The notes under the pieces are model-generated. The model did not search any database, was not told the DNA's origin, and saw nothing but the letters and a program-made list of their open reading frames with translations. From an uncultured Mycobacterium sp. (GTDB taxonomy: Bacteria > Actinomycetota > Actinomycetes > Mycobacteriales > Mycobacteriaceae), in NCBI GenBank assembly GCA_900078375.1, contig FLQS01000001.1, forward strand, positions 153,319 to 217,318: 64,000 bases of DNA, given 5' to 3'. Made by a program: the position numbers and the translations under genes. How positions within the stretch are numbered: position 1 is the first letter of the stretch; every line of letters starts with the position of its first letter. Below are positions 9,191 to 17,440 of the stretch, piece after piece.

Positions 9191-9640
9191 CTAGTTTCGC
9201 GAACTCGGGGGACAGATCGCGGGCTGCAGCCCTAGCGAGTTGGCCATGGCGTTCTGATTCTGGCAGGCGTTCACGCCGGAGTCCGGTGGCGTATTCGCGC
9301 CCTTGGTTCCCGGGCACGGGGCGGGTTGCAAGCCGATCGCGATCGGCATGGCGCTTTGGTTTTGGCAGGCGGTGCTTCCGGAGTCCGGCGGGGTGTTGGG
9401 GCCCTGGCTTCCTGGACATCGGGTGGGTGGCAAGCCGATCGCGATCGGCATGGCGCTTTGGTTTTGGCAGGCGGTGCTTCCGGAGTCTGGCGGGGTGTTG
9501 GGGCCCTGGCTTGCGCGGCATGTCATTGGTGGCAGGCCCAGCGAGCTTGCCATGGCGCTCTGGTTCTGGCAGGCGTTGATCCCGGAGTCTGCTGGGGTGT
9601 TTCCACCGGGAGTGTCCTCCGACTGATTCTTGTCCGGCGA
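9191..9640. repeat. Tandem repeat inside coding sequence, 102-bp period
   Basis: The two central copies share a stretch beginning GCAAGCCGATCGCGATCGGC at 9328 and again at 9430, running on almost without change through the CGGTGCTTCCGGAGTC block. The outer two copies are more diverged. Near-identical DNA in the middle units points to recent duplication or gene conversion. Confidence 0.85.
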
Positions 9641-9874
9641 GCTGGTGCCGTCTTGGTTGGCGGCCTGACCGTTGCCGGAGGAGTTGGTGGTGTCCTGATT
9701 GTCGGCTGCCTTCGGGGCGGTGGTGGTACACGGCGGGGGGTTGTAGCCACCTCGCTGAAAACAACCGGCCACCGCGATGCCGGTCGGCGCGACGGCTTGG
9801 ACAATCCCGAACCCCATCGCGGAAGTGACGAGGATCAGTGCAACTGCGCATCGACCCCAAACGCACTGTCGCAT
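9191..9874 (-). CDS. Exported tandem-repeat protein, possible lipoprotein
   Basis: A 227-residue protein starting at an ATG at 9874 followed by a long hydrophobic signal; VAGC near residue 30 could be a lipobox. After a Gln/Asn/Ser/Asp-rich linker come four imperfect 34-residue repeats of the form NTPPDSGxxACQNQSAMPIAIGL followed by a Pro-Cys segment, each with two cysteines that may pair. A GTG at 9943 would lengthen it by 23 residues and overlap the SnoaL gene. The family is not known to me. Exported, wall- or membrane-attached. Confidence 0.75.
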   Translation of the reverse strand: MRQCVWGRCAVALILVTSAMGFGIVQAVAPTGIAVAGCFQRGGYNPPPCTTTAPKAADNQDTTNSSGNGQAANQDGTSSPDKNQSEDTPGGNTPADSGINACQNQSAMASSLGLPPMTCRASQGPNTPPDSGSTACQNQSAMPIAIGLPPTRCPGSQGPNTPPDSGSTACQNQSAMPIAIGLQPAPCPGTKGANTPPDSGVNACQNQNAMANSLGLQPAICPPSSRN

Positions 9875-9894
9875 CAATGGTGTGGGCCAGCTAT

Positions 9895-10326
9895 TCAGAT
9901 CTCGTCGATGAGGACTCGATAGCGGCGCGTGCTGAATTTCCACACGCCATCGACGCGGCGAAGCTCGTCATCGTAGGTCCCGATGAGCTGACGGGTCGTG
10001 TCGTCGTGAAATCGCAAGGTCTCCAAGCAGTACGAGCGCGCCGTCGCCGTGCCACCATCGATGACAATGGACCCGATCTGGGTCATGAACGCCATCTGCG
10101 ACAACATCTTCCAGATGCCGTGCCAATGCTGACGCAGCGCTTCGATGCCCTGGCACTCGCCGCCGGCACCGAATCGCGCACCGTCGTCGGTCCAGCAGTT
10201 CAGATAGTCGTCCAGGGATTGGCGGGTGACCGCGTCGCTGTAGCTGTCGAATCGTTCGCGGACGCCGAGGCGATCCTCGATCGGGCCGCTGAACACGAGG
10301 ACTGCTCCTTCCGTCGACCGGGACAA
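9895..10326 (-). CDS. SnoaL-like (NTF2-fold) protein
   Basis: A 143-residue single-domain protein of the SnoaL/NTF2 cone fold: RFDSYSDAVTRQSLDDYLNC (helix), WTDDGARF strand, MTQIGSIVIDGGTATARSY and the terminal VWKFSTRRYRVLIDE. Such proteins are small cyclases, isomerases or ligand binders. Its start lies 33 bases from the end of the same-strand TetR gene, so the two may be co-transcribed. Ligand unknown. Confidence 0.88.
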   Translation of the reverse strand: MSRSTEGAVLVFSGPIEDRLGVRERFDSYSDAVTRQSLDDYLNCWTDDGARFGAGGECQGIEALRQHWHGIWKMLSQMAFMTQIGSIVIDGGTATARSYCLETLRFHDDTTRQLIGTYDDELRRVDGVWKFSTRRYRVLIDEI

Positions 10327-10359
10327 GACAGAGGGTAGTTGATCGACGGTATACCGGGT

Positions 10360-11007
10360 CTAGGTGGCGAGATGATCGTCTGCTGGCACCGCTGCCCGTT
10401 GCATGCTGCGTAGGCTGCTCTTCACGAATTTTCGGAGCACCTCGAGACGTTCGGCATTCGATTCTCGGTTCGTGGTCAGCAGCGCGTACAGACCCACGAG
10501 AAAGAATGCCGCACTGGAATAGGCGTCGACATCGTCGTAGAGTTCGCCGCGATGTCGCGAACGCTCGATCTCGGCGGCAAGAAGCACGAAGGTCGGATGT
10601 TGTAGCCAGTTTTCTTCTTGTGGGAGCGTCGGTGAGAAGTAGAGGCCGGTGACATCGCGAAAAAGTGCCAAGCCCCACTGCTTTTCGAGGTCCAGGACAA
10701 GTCGGATGATCTCGTGCAGCACCGCGGGCAAGTCGTGGGGCGTGTCGAGAAAGCGGCTGAGTTCCTCGGCGAGACGATCCTCGTCGCCACGAATCAGCTC
10801 GAGCAGCACGTGTTCCTTTGTCGGGAAGTGGAAATAGAACGTACTCCGCGAGACGCCCGCTGCTTCGACGATCGCATTGATGTCCGCTGAGCTCGTCCCG
10901 GCGCGCTGGAACTCTTCGATGGCGGCGCCGAGTACGCGAGCACGCGTTCTGCGTCGTTGGGCTTCGCGGCCCGTTGAGCTGTTGCGCACCGGGCTATTGT
11001 GCCGCAT
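10360..11007 (-). CDS. TetR/AcrR-family transcriptional regulator
   Basis: A 215-residue repressor. The N-terminal helix-turn-helix spans about residues 20-65 (TRARVLGAAIEEFQRAG, INAIVEAAGVSRSTFYFHF), followed by a TetR ligand-binding domain. Divergent from the membrane operon at 11125, with an inverted repeat at 11083-11108 between them that is a good candidate operator. An ATG at 11046 would add 13 residues. The inducer cannot be predicted. Confidence 0.9.
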   Translation of the reverse strand: MRHNSPVRNSSTGREAQRRRTRARVLGAAIEEFQRAGTSSADINAIVEAAGVSRSTFYFHFPTKEHVLLELIRGDEDRLAEELSRFLDTPHDLPAVLHEIIRLVLDLEKQWGLALFRDVTGLYFSPTLPQEENWLQHPTFVLLAAEIERSRHRGELYDDVDAYSSAAFFLVGLYALLTTNRESNAERLEVLRKFVKSSLRSMQRAAVPADDHLAT

Positions 11008-11082
11008 TCGTTGAACTATGTCACTGAAAAATGCGCCCCTCCGCACCTGTTATCTGGGGTTTATGTGCACTTCGTTGTCATC

Positions 11083-11108
11083 TGACAGTGAACGTGTTAG
11101 ACCTGTCA
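11083..11108. promoter_or_regulatory. Inverted repeat TGACAG-N14-CTGTCA, candidate TetR operator
   Basis: TGACAG at 11083-11088 and its reverse complement CTGTCA at 11103-11108 lie between the divergent TetR and membrane-operon starts, ending 16 bases before the operon start. The position suits autoregulation and repression of the operon. Confidence 0.4.
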
Positions 11109-11124
11109 CATCACGGAAGGGACG

Positions 11125-11835
11125 GTGTCGATGAACACCAGAGGCCAACGGATCCTGTTGTGGACGACACCGCCCGCGGCGGCGCTGCTGTTGCTTGGCT
11201 ACCTGTTGTTTCCGGTCTTCTGGCCACCGCTGTCACCGACGCTGACCCCAGAAGAGGTCGCCACGTTCTTCCGGGACAACAACACGGGCATTCTCGGCGT
11301 CGTTATTCTCTGCAATCTGATTGCGGGGTCGCTGGTTCCGCTGTTCGCCGTGACCGCCGTGCAGATCTCCCGTATCGGCACGTCGAGCAGCGTCTTCACC
11401 TACGCGTACATCATCTGCGTGGGAATCGGCACTACGGCCTTCATCCTTGCCGACTACTGCTGGGGGGTAGCCGCGTTCAGGCCCGACCGTGACCCGCAGC
11501 TCATCAGTCTTCTGAACGACATGGCCTGGTTCTTCTTCATCGCGCCGGTCGGCACGATCATCGTGCAGAATCTCTGCCTCGCGGTCAGCATCTACCTCGA
11601 TGCCCGCCCAGATCCGATCTTTCCGCGTTGGATGGCGCATTTCAGCGTCGGCATCGCGGTCTTGCTGATTCCTAGCGCATTCTCGATTCTGTACAAGTCG
11701 GGTCCGCTCGCATGGAACGGGGCGGTGTCATTCACGCTGCGGCTCATCGTGCTGGGGACCTTCATCGTGGTGACGTTCGTCGTGCTTCTTCGCGTCGTCA
11801 ATCGCCAGGGCGCCGAGCGGGAGGTCCTCGCGTGA
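11125..11835 (+). CDS. Polytopic membrane protein, operon gene 1
   Basis: A 236-residue membrane protein with about six hydrophobic helices (for example WTTPPAAALLLLGYLLFPVF and GILGVVILCNLIAGSLVPLF). It is not assigned to a named family here. It shares its layout, and the phrase YKSGPLAWNG compared with SKSGPFAWNG, with the next gene product, so the two are probably paralogues. GTG at 11125 with GGAAGG upstream; ATG at 11131 is possible. Its stop overlaps the next start (GTGA). First gene of a four-gene operon ending in oxidase-like subunits. Confidence 0.85.
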   Translation: MSMNTRGQRILLWTTPPAAALLLLGYLLFPVFWPPLSPTLTPEEVATFFRDNNTGILGVVILCNLIAGSLVPLFAVTAVQISRIGTSSSVFTYAYIICVGIGTTAFILADYCWGVAAFRPDRDPQLISLLNDMAWFFFIAPVGTIIVQNLCLAVSIYLDARPDPIFPRWMAHFSVGIAVLLIPSAFSILYKSGPLAWNGAVSFTLRLIVLGTFIVVTFVVLLRVVNRQGAEREVLA

Positions 11836-12635
11836 GCGACGGCATCGCGACGGCGTCGCACCCGGCCGAGGGCAGGCAACCGCGGCGCAAGAACCGGAAA
11901 CTCGATCAGTGGATTGCCTTTTGGACCGTCCCGTTCTTCTTCAACCTGTTCGGAATCGTGTTCGTCCCGCTGAGTTGGATGATGCCGCCCCGGTCACCGA
12001 GCAGCTCGACGCCGCAGATCGTGGACTTCATGCAATCGCACAATCTGCTCATCGCGTGCGCCATCCTGACCCTGTCGTTCGGCCTGGCACCCGTGTCGAA
12101 CGCCGTGTATCTGACACAAGTCAAGCGCATGTCGGTCACTCCGGCGTTTCGCTACTCGATGATGGTCGGCTCCATGACGGGCGCCATCGTCGGCATGCTC
12201 TTTCCGATGTTCTGCTTCGGCCTGGGCGCATTCCGCTCCGGCTACGCTCCGACGACGCTGGAAATGCTCTACGACTTCGGCTACCTGGCCTATATCGGCT
12301 CGTTGGGGTGCTTCTGCGTGATGTGGATGGCGTTTGGGCTGGCCATTTTGCTTGACCAGAACAACATCCTGCCGAAGTGGCTTGGCTACTACACCATTTG
12401 GCAGTACGTCACCGAGCTCATGGCGGCGCCAGTCTGGATCTCCAAGTCAGGCCCCTTCGCGTGGAACGGCTTGATGACCTTCTGGTTCGCGATGGTGCTC
12501 TATGTGTCCTGGCAGTTCATCGTGTACATCTGCATCTACCGGGCCATCAAGAAGCAACCTGACGAGGAGCTTGAGAACGCCTGGCTTGACCGCGAATCGG
12601 CATCACCCGACCCACGGCTGCGGGCACCCGCGTGA
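11832..12635 (+). CDS. Polytopic membrane protein, operon gene 2
   Basis: A 267-residue protein with a charged N-terminal 25 residues and six or so membrane segments (FWTVPFFFNLFGIVFVPLSW, MVGSMTGAIVGMLFPMF and others). It looks related to the preceding gene product: both have a Pro-rich loop after helix 1, an FxRSGY/FRPDRD-like loop and the KSGPFAWNG/KSGPLAWNG segment before the last helix. GTG start in a 4-nt overlap, and its stop overlaps the next start in the same way. Function unknown; by context a partner of the COX3-like protein. Confidence 0.85.
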   Translation: MSDGIATASHPAEGRQPRRKNRKLDQWIAFWTVPFFFNLFGIVFVPLSWMMPPRSPSSSTPQIVDFMQSHNLLIACAILTLSFGLAPVSNAVYLTQVKRMSVTPAFRYSMMVGSMTGAIVGMLFPMFCFGLGAFRSGYAPTTLEMLYDFGYLAYIGSLGCFCVMWMAFGLAILLDQNNILPKWLGYYTIWQYVTELMAAPVWISKSGPFAWNGLMTFWFAMVLYVSWQFIVYICIYRAIKKQPDEELENAWLDRESASPDPRLRAPA

Positions 12636-13243
12636 CCGAAATTGCGGACGGCCCCATCGGGAGCATTGATGCCAAGCAGCCAAACGGCAAGGTGCGCAAT
12701 CACATTCCCGGTGAAACCAGCATGTGGTTCTTCGTCATCGGCGACCTGATCATCTTCGGCGTCTACTTCGTCGCCTACATGTACTACCGTCAGCAAGACC
12801 ACCAGTTGTTTCTGCAGAGTCAGGCGCGGCTGAACCTGGACATCGGCGCGATCAACACCGTCGTCCTGCTCACCAGTTCTCTGTTCGTTGCGCTCGGAAC
12901 ATCGGCTGCCCGCGCCGGCAAGACCGCGGACGGAGTTCGGCTCTTCGGTATCGCGCTGGCCTTCGGCGCCGCCTTCCCGCTGTTCAAGATCTTCGAGTAC
13001 GTGCCAGAGATCATTGCCGGTTTGACGCCGGGCACAAACCTGTTCTTCATGTACTACTTCGTGATGACGGGTATGCACCTATGCCACGTTCTCCTGGGCC
13101 TTGTCATCCTCAGTTTCGTCGTCCGGAACCTGAAGGGATCAGCGCCACCGAGGATTTCGTTTGTGGAGACCGGCGCAACCTACTGGCACATGGTCGATGT
13201 TCTGTGGCTTGTTCTGTTCGCCTTGCTGTACTTGATGAGGTAA
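12632..13243 (+). CDS. Cytochrome c oxidase subunit III / NorE-like protein
   Basis: A 203-residue five-helix protein of the COX3 superfamily: GETSMWFFVIGDLIIFGVYF, KIFEYVPEIIAGLTPGTNLF, then YYFVMTGMHLCHVLLGLVIL and GATYWHMVDVLWLVLFALLY. The MTGxHxxHV and YWHxVDxxW motifs are the classical COX3 core. The short length resembles NorE-type proteins linked to heme-copper NO reductases. No subunit I or II gene is present in the window, so it serves either a distant oxidase or something else. GTG start overlapping the preceding stop. Confidence 0.9.
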   Translation: MTEIADGPIGSIDAKQPNGKVRNHIPGETSMWFFVIGDLIIFGVYFVAYMYYRQQDHQLFLQSQARLNLDIGAINTVVLLTSSLFVALGTSAARAGKTADGVRLFGIALAFGAAFPLFKIFEYVPEIIAGLTPGTNLFFMYYFVMTGMHLCHVLLGLVILSFVVRNLKGSAPPRISFVETGATYWHMVDVLWLVLFALLYLMR

Positions 13244-13247
13244 ATCG

Positions 13248-13526
13248 GTGACGTCCTACATCCGCAATCCACTCACGATGGTGTGGGCAGTGCTCACGCT
13301 GGTCACCGCCGTGTCATGGCTGACCGCACGCGACGGGGGTGCAGCACATGTGGTCAACCCGACGGTGACCGTCGTTGTGTTGTTGATCGCAGCGGTGAAA
13401 ACGCAGCTGGTGATCTGGCATTTCATGGAGGTGCGACGCGCGCCGGTGTGGTTGCGGGCGACCACGATGAGTTGGGTGCTGGTTCTCTTCGCGCTCCTGA
13501 TCGGTTTCTACTTCGCCTTTCTGTAG
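13248..13526 (+). CDS. Cytochrome c oxidase subunit IV / NorF-like protein
   Basis: A 92-residue protein with three hydrophobic helices and the family core VKTQLVIWHFMEVRRAPVWL, which matches the prokaryotic COX4/NorF group (K..LV..HFME.R). It starts with GTG four bases after the COX3-like gene and closes the operon. Likely an assembly or stabilising subunit for a heme-copper enzyme. Confidence 0.88.
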   Translation: MTSYIRNPLTMVWAVLTLVTAVSWLTARDGGAAHVVNPTVTVVVLLIAAVKTQLVIWHFMEVRRAPVWLRATTMSWVLVLFALLIGFYFAFL

Positions 13527-13545
13527 CCCTTGCCTGGGGTGAGCG

Positions 13546-14478
13546 TCACAGGTGTGGCTCGAGATCGGCGACGAGTTGCTTCTTGCCGCCGAAGCCGAGG
13601 ACGCGGTGAATTTCCTGGCCGTCTTTGAACATGATCATGGCGGGGATGCCGCGGAAGTCGAAGCGCTCCCACACACCGTCGAATTCGTCGACGTTGATCT
13701 TGCGGATGACGATCCGTTCGGCCCACTGCTCGGCCAGCTCGGCGAGGACGGGCGTCACCATCCGGCAGGGTCCGCACCACTCGGCCCAGAAATCAACCAA
13801 CAACGGCAACCCGGTTGAGCTTTCAGCCGCGATGTCCTCCGGCGTGATGGCGGTGAGCTTATCGCGCGCGATGACGTATGCCTGTTTGTCCTTGGCTTCC
13901 TGCGCCAGCACCTCGGCGGCCACCGGTTCGCCATGTGATCGCACCCAGCCGGTGAGTTCGTCGAAGCGCGGACCCGGTGAGTCGTGTCCACCGCAGGCGT
14001 CCGCGATGGCGCTCTTGAGCGCGTTCAGCGCATGCGAGAGGCTGGAGCCCTGGCCGTCGAAACCGAAGGCGCGGATAGTGAATTCGTCCGCGTCGCGTTG
14101 CACCTCGGCATCTGCGAAGAGCCGAACCATGTACTGCTCGTCGTCGGTAATGTGCCAGCGCAGGGTGATTGCGCGCAGTTGGGCTAACTCGCGATCGGCG
14201 ACTTCGTCATCCGTCAGCCGCGTACCGTGCTCGCGCACGTAGGCCGCGAGCGGCTGGAATTCCGCGGCAGCGGGGTCGCCGCCGGTGCGCTGGCGCAGAT
14301 CGCTCACCAGCTGCTGGTACACCTCGGCCTCAGTTTGGGCGGTGGCCTCTAGGTCGAAGGCAGGCCAGCAGCCGGTTGTGGTGCCGTCGCGTTGCTCGAT
14401 CTGAACCCCGTCGAGCAACTTGATGAGGTACATGCCCTCATCGGGCAGCTTGATCGTGAACTCATAATCTCGATCCAT
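13546..14478 (-). CDS. Thioredoxin fused to a duplicated N-terminal domain
   Basis: A 310-residue cytosolic protein. Residues 220-310 form a thioredoxin domain with WAEWCGPCRM (Cys235, Cys238) and the cis-proline loop FRGIPAMIMF. Residues 1-215 hold two diverged copies of an unfamiliar unit of about 82 residues: YLIKLLDG ... FQPLAAYVREHG (16-97) and YMVRLFAD ... FDELTGWVRSHG (116-196). The start is fixed by GGGGAGG seven bases upstream. It should reduce disulfides in a partner recognised by the repeats. It converges with the COX-like operon. Confidence 0.85.
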   Translation of the reverse strand: MDRDYEFTIKLPDEGMYLIKLLDGVQIEQRDGTTTGCWPAFDLEATAQTEAEVYQQLVSDLRQRTGGDPAAAEFQPLAAYVREHGTRLTDDEVADRELAQLRAITLRWHITDDEQYMVRLFADAEVQRDADEFTIRAFGFDGQGSSLSHALNALKSAIADACGGHDSPGPRFDELTGWVRSHGEPVAAEVLAQEAKDKQAYVIARDKLTAITPEDIAAESSTGLPLLVDFWAEWCGPCRMVTPVLAELAEQWAERIVIRKINVDEFDGVWERFDFRGIPAMIMFKDGQEIHRVLGFGGKKQLVADLEPHL

Positions 14479-14516
14479 CGGATCCTCCCCGCAGCCACCA
14501 ACGGATAAAAACGACG

Positions 14517-15566
14517 CTAGCAGCGTTGCGCGCGGGCGGCCACGATCGGCAGATCCAGCGGAGTGAAGACGCCCGGACCTGCGGATACCACGGCGGGGAT
14601 CGCGTTGACCGCCGGCATTGCGGTGGTGGTGCCGATGTCGAAGTTGTCGAAATCCGAGGGTGCGAACGACATCTTGAGTTTGACGTTGGGCTCGCCGGAG
14701 ATGCGGATGACGTAGCCGTTGGCCAATGACCACTCCGGCTCCTGCGGATGACCAAGAATCGTGCCGAGGGTCCAGGTCGTGCGAAGGTCCGCCACCGGCT
14801 TCGCATCATGCATGCCGGACCAGATGGCGTCGATACCCGCGACTGATCCGGCCGGAATCTGCAGGAATCCGAGGTCGCGGTCGGTCAGCGCGACCGCGCA
14901 TTCCACCGTGAGCTCGACGTTGTCGATCTCCACGCCGATGGCGCGCGCCATGGCGGACACCGTTTCGGCATAATCCGGTTCGGCCTCGAGCAGGGCGGCC
15001 TTGATCGCGACGGGGTCAGGAGGCCCGCCGAAACCATAGCCCGACCAGGTGGAGGCATTGCCGTACAGGAAGCAGTCCATCGATTCGGTGACGCTGATCC
15101 GGCTGACATGCCGGCACATGGCGGTGGCGGCCAACGCCACGGTGGGCACGTGCATGGGATTCATTCCAGTCCCGACCAGCGTCGAGTTGCCCGCCTGTGC
15201 GGCGGCGGCCAGCCGCGCCCCCGCATTGTCGGGGTAGTACTCCCCGTTGACCAGTCTGGCGGTGGTGACGACGTTGATACCGCTCGACAGGATGCGTTCC
15301 AGTTCCGCGATATCGGGCCAATGTGGCATGTAGACAACGCAATCCGGACGAAGAGCCAGTATCGCGCCGGCATCGTCGGTCGCGGTGATGCCCGTCGGAC
15401 CGCGGCCCGCGAGCGTGCCGGCATCCTGGCCACGCTTGTCGGTGCTGTGGCTGTAGAGGCCAACGAGTTCGAGCCGGGGATCGTCGAGAATGGCGCGTAC
15501 GGAACTCATTCCGACGATGCCGCTGGTCCACTGTGCCACTCGGATAGGACGTGACATCTCAGGCAT
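14517..15566 (-). CDS. Dihydrodipicolinate reductase-like NAD(P) enzyme
   Basis: A 349-residue Rossmann-fold protein of the DapB-N-terminal/DHDPR-like group common in mycobacteria. The nucleotide-binding start is RVAQWTSGIVGMSSVRAIL; DCVVYMPHWPDIAELERIL and GINVVTTARLVNGEYYP follow as in this family. It is too long and lacks the DapB C-terminal motif, so it is probably an oxidoreductase of another substrate. The ATG at 15566 overlaps the P450 stop; ATG at 15557 is the alternative. It follows the P450 gene on the same strand, suggesting a shared pathway. Confidence 0.85.
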   Translation of the reverse strand: MPEMSRPIRVAQWTSGIVGMSSVRAILDDPRLELVGLYSHSTDKRGQDAGTLAGRGPTGITATDDAGAILALRPDCVVYMPHWPDIAELERILSSGINVVTTARLVNGEYYPDNAGARLAAAAQAGNSTLVGTGMNPMHVPTVALAATAMCRHVSRISVTESMDCFLYGNASTWSGYGFGGPPDPVAIKAALLEAEPDYAETVSAMARAIGVEIDNVELTVECAVALTDRDLGFLQIPAGSVAGIDAIWSGMHDAKPVADLRTTWTLGTILGHPQEPEWSLANGYVIRISGEPNVKLKMSFAPSDFDNFDIGTTTAMPAVNAIPAVVSAGPGVFTPLDLPIVAARAQRC

Positions 15567-16821
15567 CCCACACCACGTTCAACTGCGCGGGCGAGCGCAT
15601 CAGCGTTCCTTCGACGGTGGGTGGCGGAAAGTCGGGGTCCAATCGAAGGCCTGGCAACGAATCCAACAGTGCCCGAACAAGATCTTCGGTCTCCATCTTG
15701 GACAGGTGCATGCCGATACACATGTGCACGCCGTGGCCGAACCCGAGTGCGGACTTGTAGGGACGGCGTAGGTCGAAGCGCTCCGGTTCGTCCCAGCGTG
15801 CCGGGTCATGGTTCGCCGCGCCGATCACGACCATGACAGTGGCGCCGGCCGGGATCCGCATGCCGGCGATCTCAGTGTCTCGAGTGGCCAAGCGGGGCAC
15901 GAACTGCAGTGGCGTTTCCCACCGGACCGCCTCGTTGACGGCCGCCGTCAGTGAAGCCGAATCCTTGCGCACGGCGTCGAGTTGGTCTGGGTCGGACAGC
16001 AGGGCGACCAACAGTGACGACGACGAGCGGTAGGTCGTCTCGGCTCCGGCGGGCAGCAACAAGCGTAGGAACGAGTAGATCTCCTCATCGGTGAGCCGCT
16101 GGCCGTCGTGCTCGGCATGCGCGAGCACCGAGATCAGGTCATCGGTTGGATGATCGCGGCGCTCGGCGAGGATCGAGGCGAACATGTCGCCCAGTTTCTT
16201 TGCGCTGGCCAGGCCTTTCTCCAGGTCGTAGGACAACGTCACCAGTTCGATCGCGGTGTAGTGGAAGTCGGAATACTGGGCCGCCGGCAGTCCGAGTATC
16301 GCGGCGAACGTCCGCATCGGGAACGCGAACAGGAACCCGCGAACCAGGTCTGCGTGACCCGCTGGGCGTAGTTCGGCCGTCATCTCCGCCAACAAGGGCG
16401 TCACGTAGCGAGATTGCCAGGCGTCCATCGTCTTCGGACCCAGCGATGGCTGAAGCAGGCTGCGGTACTCGCGGTGCTCTGGCGGATCCATCTCGATTAC
16501 CGAGCGGCCCATCACTTTTCCGATCATCTCGTGATAGGCGGCGCTGCTGAATGTCTCGGTGTCGCGCAGTACCTCTGTTGCGGTGTCGTAGGAGTACACG
16601 CTGAACACCGGTGCGACGCCGTCGGCGTTGCCCGGCATTCCAAGATGGGGGAGTCCGGCGTGGACCGGCGACTCCGCACGAAGCGCTGTGTAGCCGGCAT
16701 ACGGGGCGGGCTGGCCGAATCCGACCGACAGGTTGAAGGTTTCGAACAGCTCCCAGGCGGCGTCGCCATAACCAGTACGGGCGGGGTCTGCGGGCGCCAA
16801 AGATTCAGATGCAGGCTGCAT
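15559..16821 (-). CDS. Cytochrome P450
   Basis: A 420-residue soluble bacterial P450. Hallmarks are the I-helix LLLPAGAETTY (about 255-264), the ExxR pair Glu297/Arg300 in NEAVRWETP, and the heme loop FGHGVHMCIG with the iron-ligand Cys368. It inserts one oxygen atom into a small, probably hydrophobic substrate using ferredoxin electrons; no ferredoxin gene is adjacent. The next gene on the strand is the DHDPR-like enzyme. ATG at 16821; an upstream ATG at 16842 adds seven residues and overlaps the divergent TetR start codon. Confidence 0.92.
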   Translation of the reverse strand: MQPASESLAPADPARTGYGDAAWELFETFNLSVGFGQPAPYAGYTALRAESPVHAGLPHLGMPGNADGVAPVFSVYSYDTATEVLRDTETFSSAAYHEMIGKVMGRSVIEMDPPEHREYRSLLQPSLGPKTMDAWQSRYVTPLLAEMTAELRPAGHADLVRGFLFAFPMRTFAAILGLPAAQYSDFHYTAIELVTLSYDLEKGLASAKKLGDMFASILAERRDHPTDDLISVLAHAEHDGQRLTDEEIYSFLRLLLPAGAETTYRSSSSLLVALLSDPDQLDAVRKDSASLTAAVNEAVRWETPLQFVPRLATRDTEIAGMRIPAGATVMVVIGAANHDPARWDEPERFDLRRPYKSALGFGHGVHMCIGMHLSKMETEDLVRALLDSLPGLRLDPDFPPPTVEGTLMRSPAQLNVVWDA

Positions 16822-16840
16822 GTGAGATACGGTAACAGGC

Positions 16841-17431
16841 ATGATCCGGCAAGAACAGGCCCAAGCGACGCGCGCGGCCATCGTGACCGCGGCCCGGGCA
16901 CTGTGGGCGGAACGAGGCTTTTTCGCCACCAGTACCTCTGACATCGTCACGGCCGCAGGCGTGGGCACCCGCGGTGCCTTTTATGCACACTTCGCGGATC
17001 GAGAGCAGCTGTTTCTGGCGGTTTTCGACGATGTCCATCAGCGGATGGCGCCTGCGCTCGACGCGGCCGTGGCCGCCACCGGCGACCCGCTGATCGACCT
17101 GCAGGCGGTGCTGCTGTCCTTTCTCGACGTCGTCGTCGAGGCGCCAGACGTGCGAGCGTTGCTTGTCGATGGCCCGGCTGTGTTCGGCCCGGCTCGCTGG
17201 CATCAGGCCGAGCAGGCGCGCGGCCTCGTGCCGATTGAGCAGCGCGTGATCCTCGCGATCGAAGCGGGAGTCATTGACAACCAACCGGTGCGACCGCTGG
17301 CGATGATCCTGTTGATGTTGGTCAACGACACGGCATTGATGATCGCGACCGCAGAGGACCCGAAGAAAGCGCGGCAAGACGCTGGGACGGCATTGTGTCG
17401 GCTGATTTCGGGGCTGAGGTCCGACCGCTGA
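16841..17431 (+). CDS. TetR/AcrR-family transcriptional regulator
   Basis: A 196-residue repressor with a helix-turn-helix at about residues 8-50 (ATRAAIVTAARALWAERGFF, VGTRGAFYAHFADREQLF) and an all-helical effector domain. Its start codon is only 19 bases from the divergent P450 start, so it very likely controls the P450/DHDPR-like pair and itself. A palindrome follows right after its stop codon at 17445. Confidence 0.92.
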   Translation: MIRQEQAQATRAAIVTAARALWAERGFFATSTSDIVTAAGVGTRGAFYAHFADREQLFLAVFDDVHQRMAPALDAAVAATGDPLIDLQAVLLSFLDVVVEAPDVRALLVDGPAVFGPARWHQAEQARGLVPIEQRVILAIEAGVIDNQPVRPLAMILLMLVNDTALMIATAEDPKKARQDAGTALCRLISGLRSDR

Positions 17432-17440
17432 GCTGGACTT

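Noticed and set aside
9328..9490. CRISPR array
   Set aside because: The repeat is a 102-bp coding repeat without unique spacers, and no cas genes are present.
9286..9922. Plus-strand repeat ORFs rich in Trp/Gly (possible PE_PGRS-like)
   Set aside because: They are the opposite strand of the tandem-repeat exported protein, which has a signal sequence and cysteine pattern in the minus frame.
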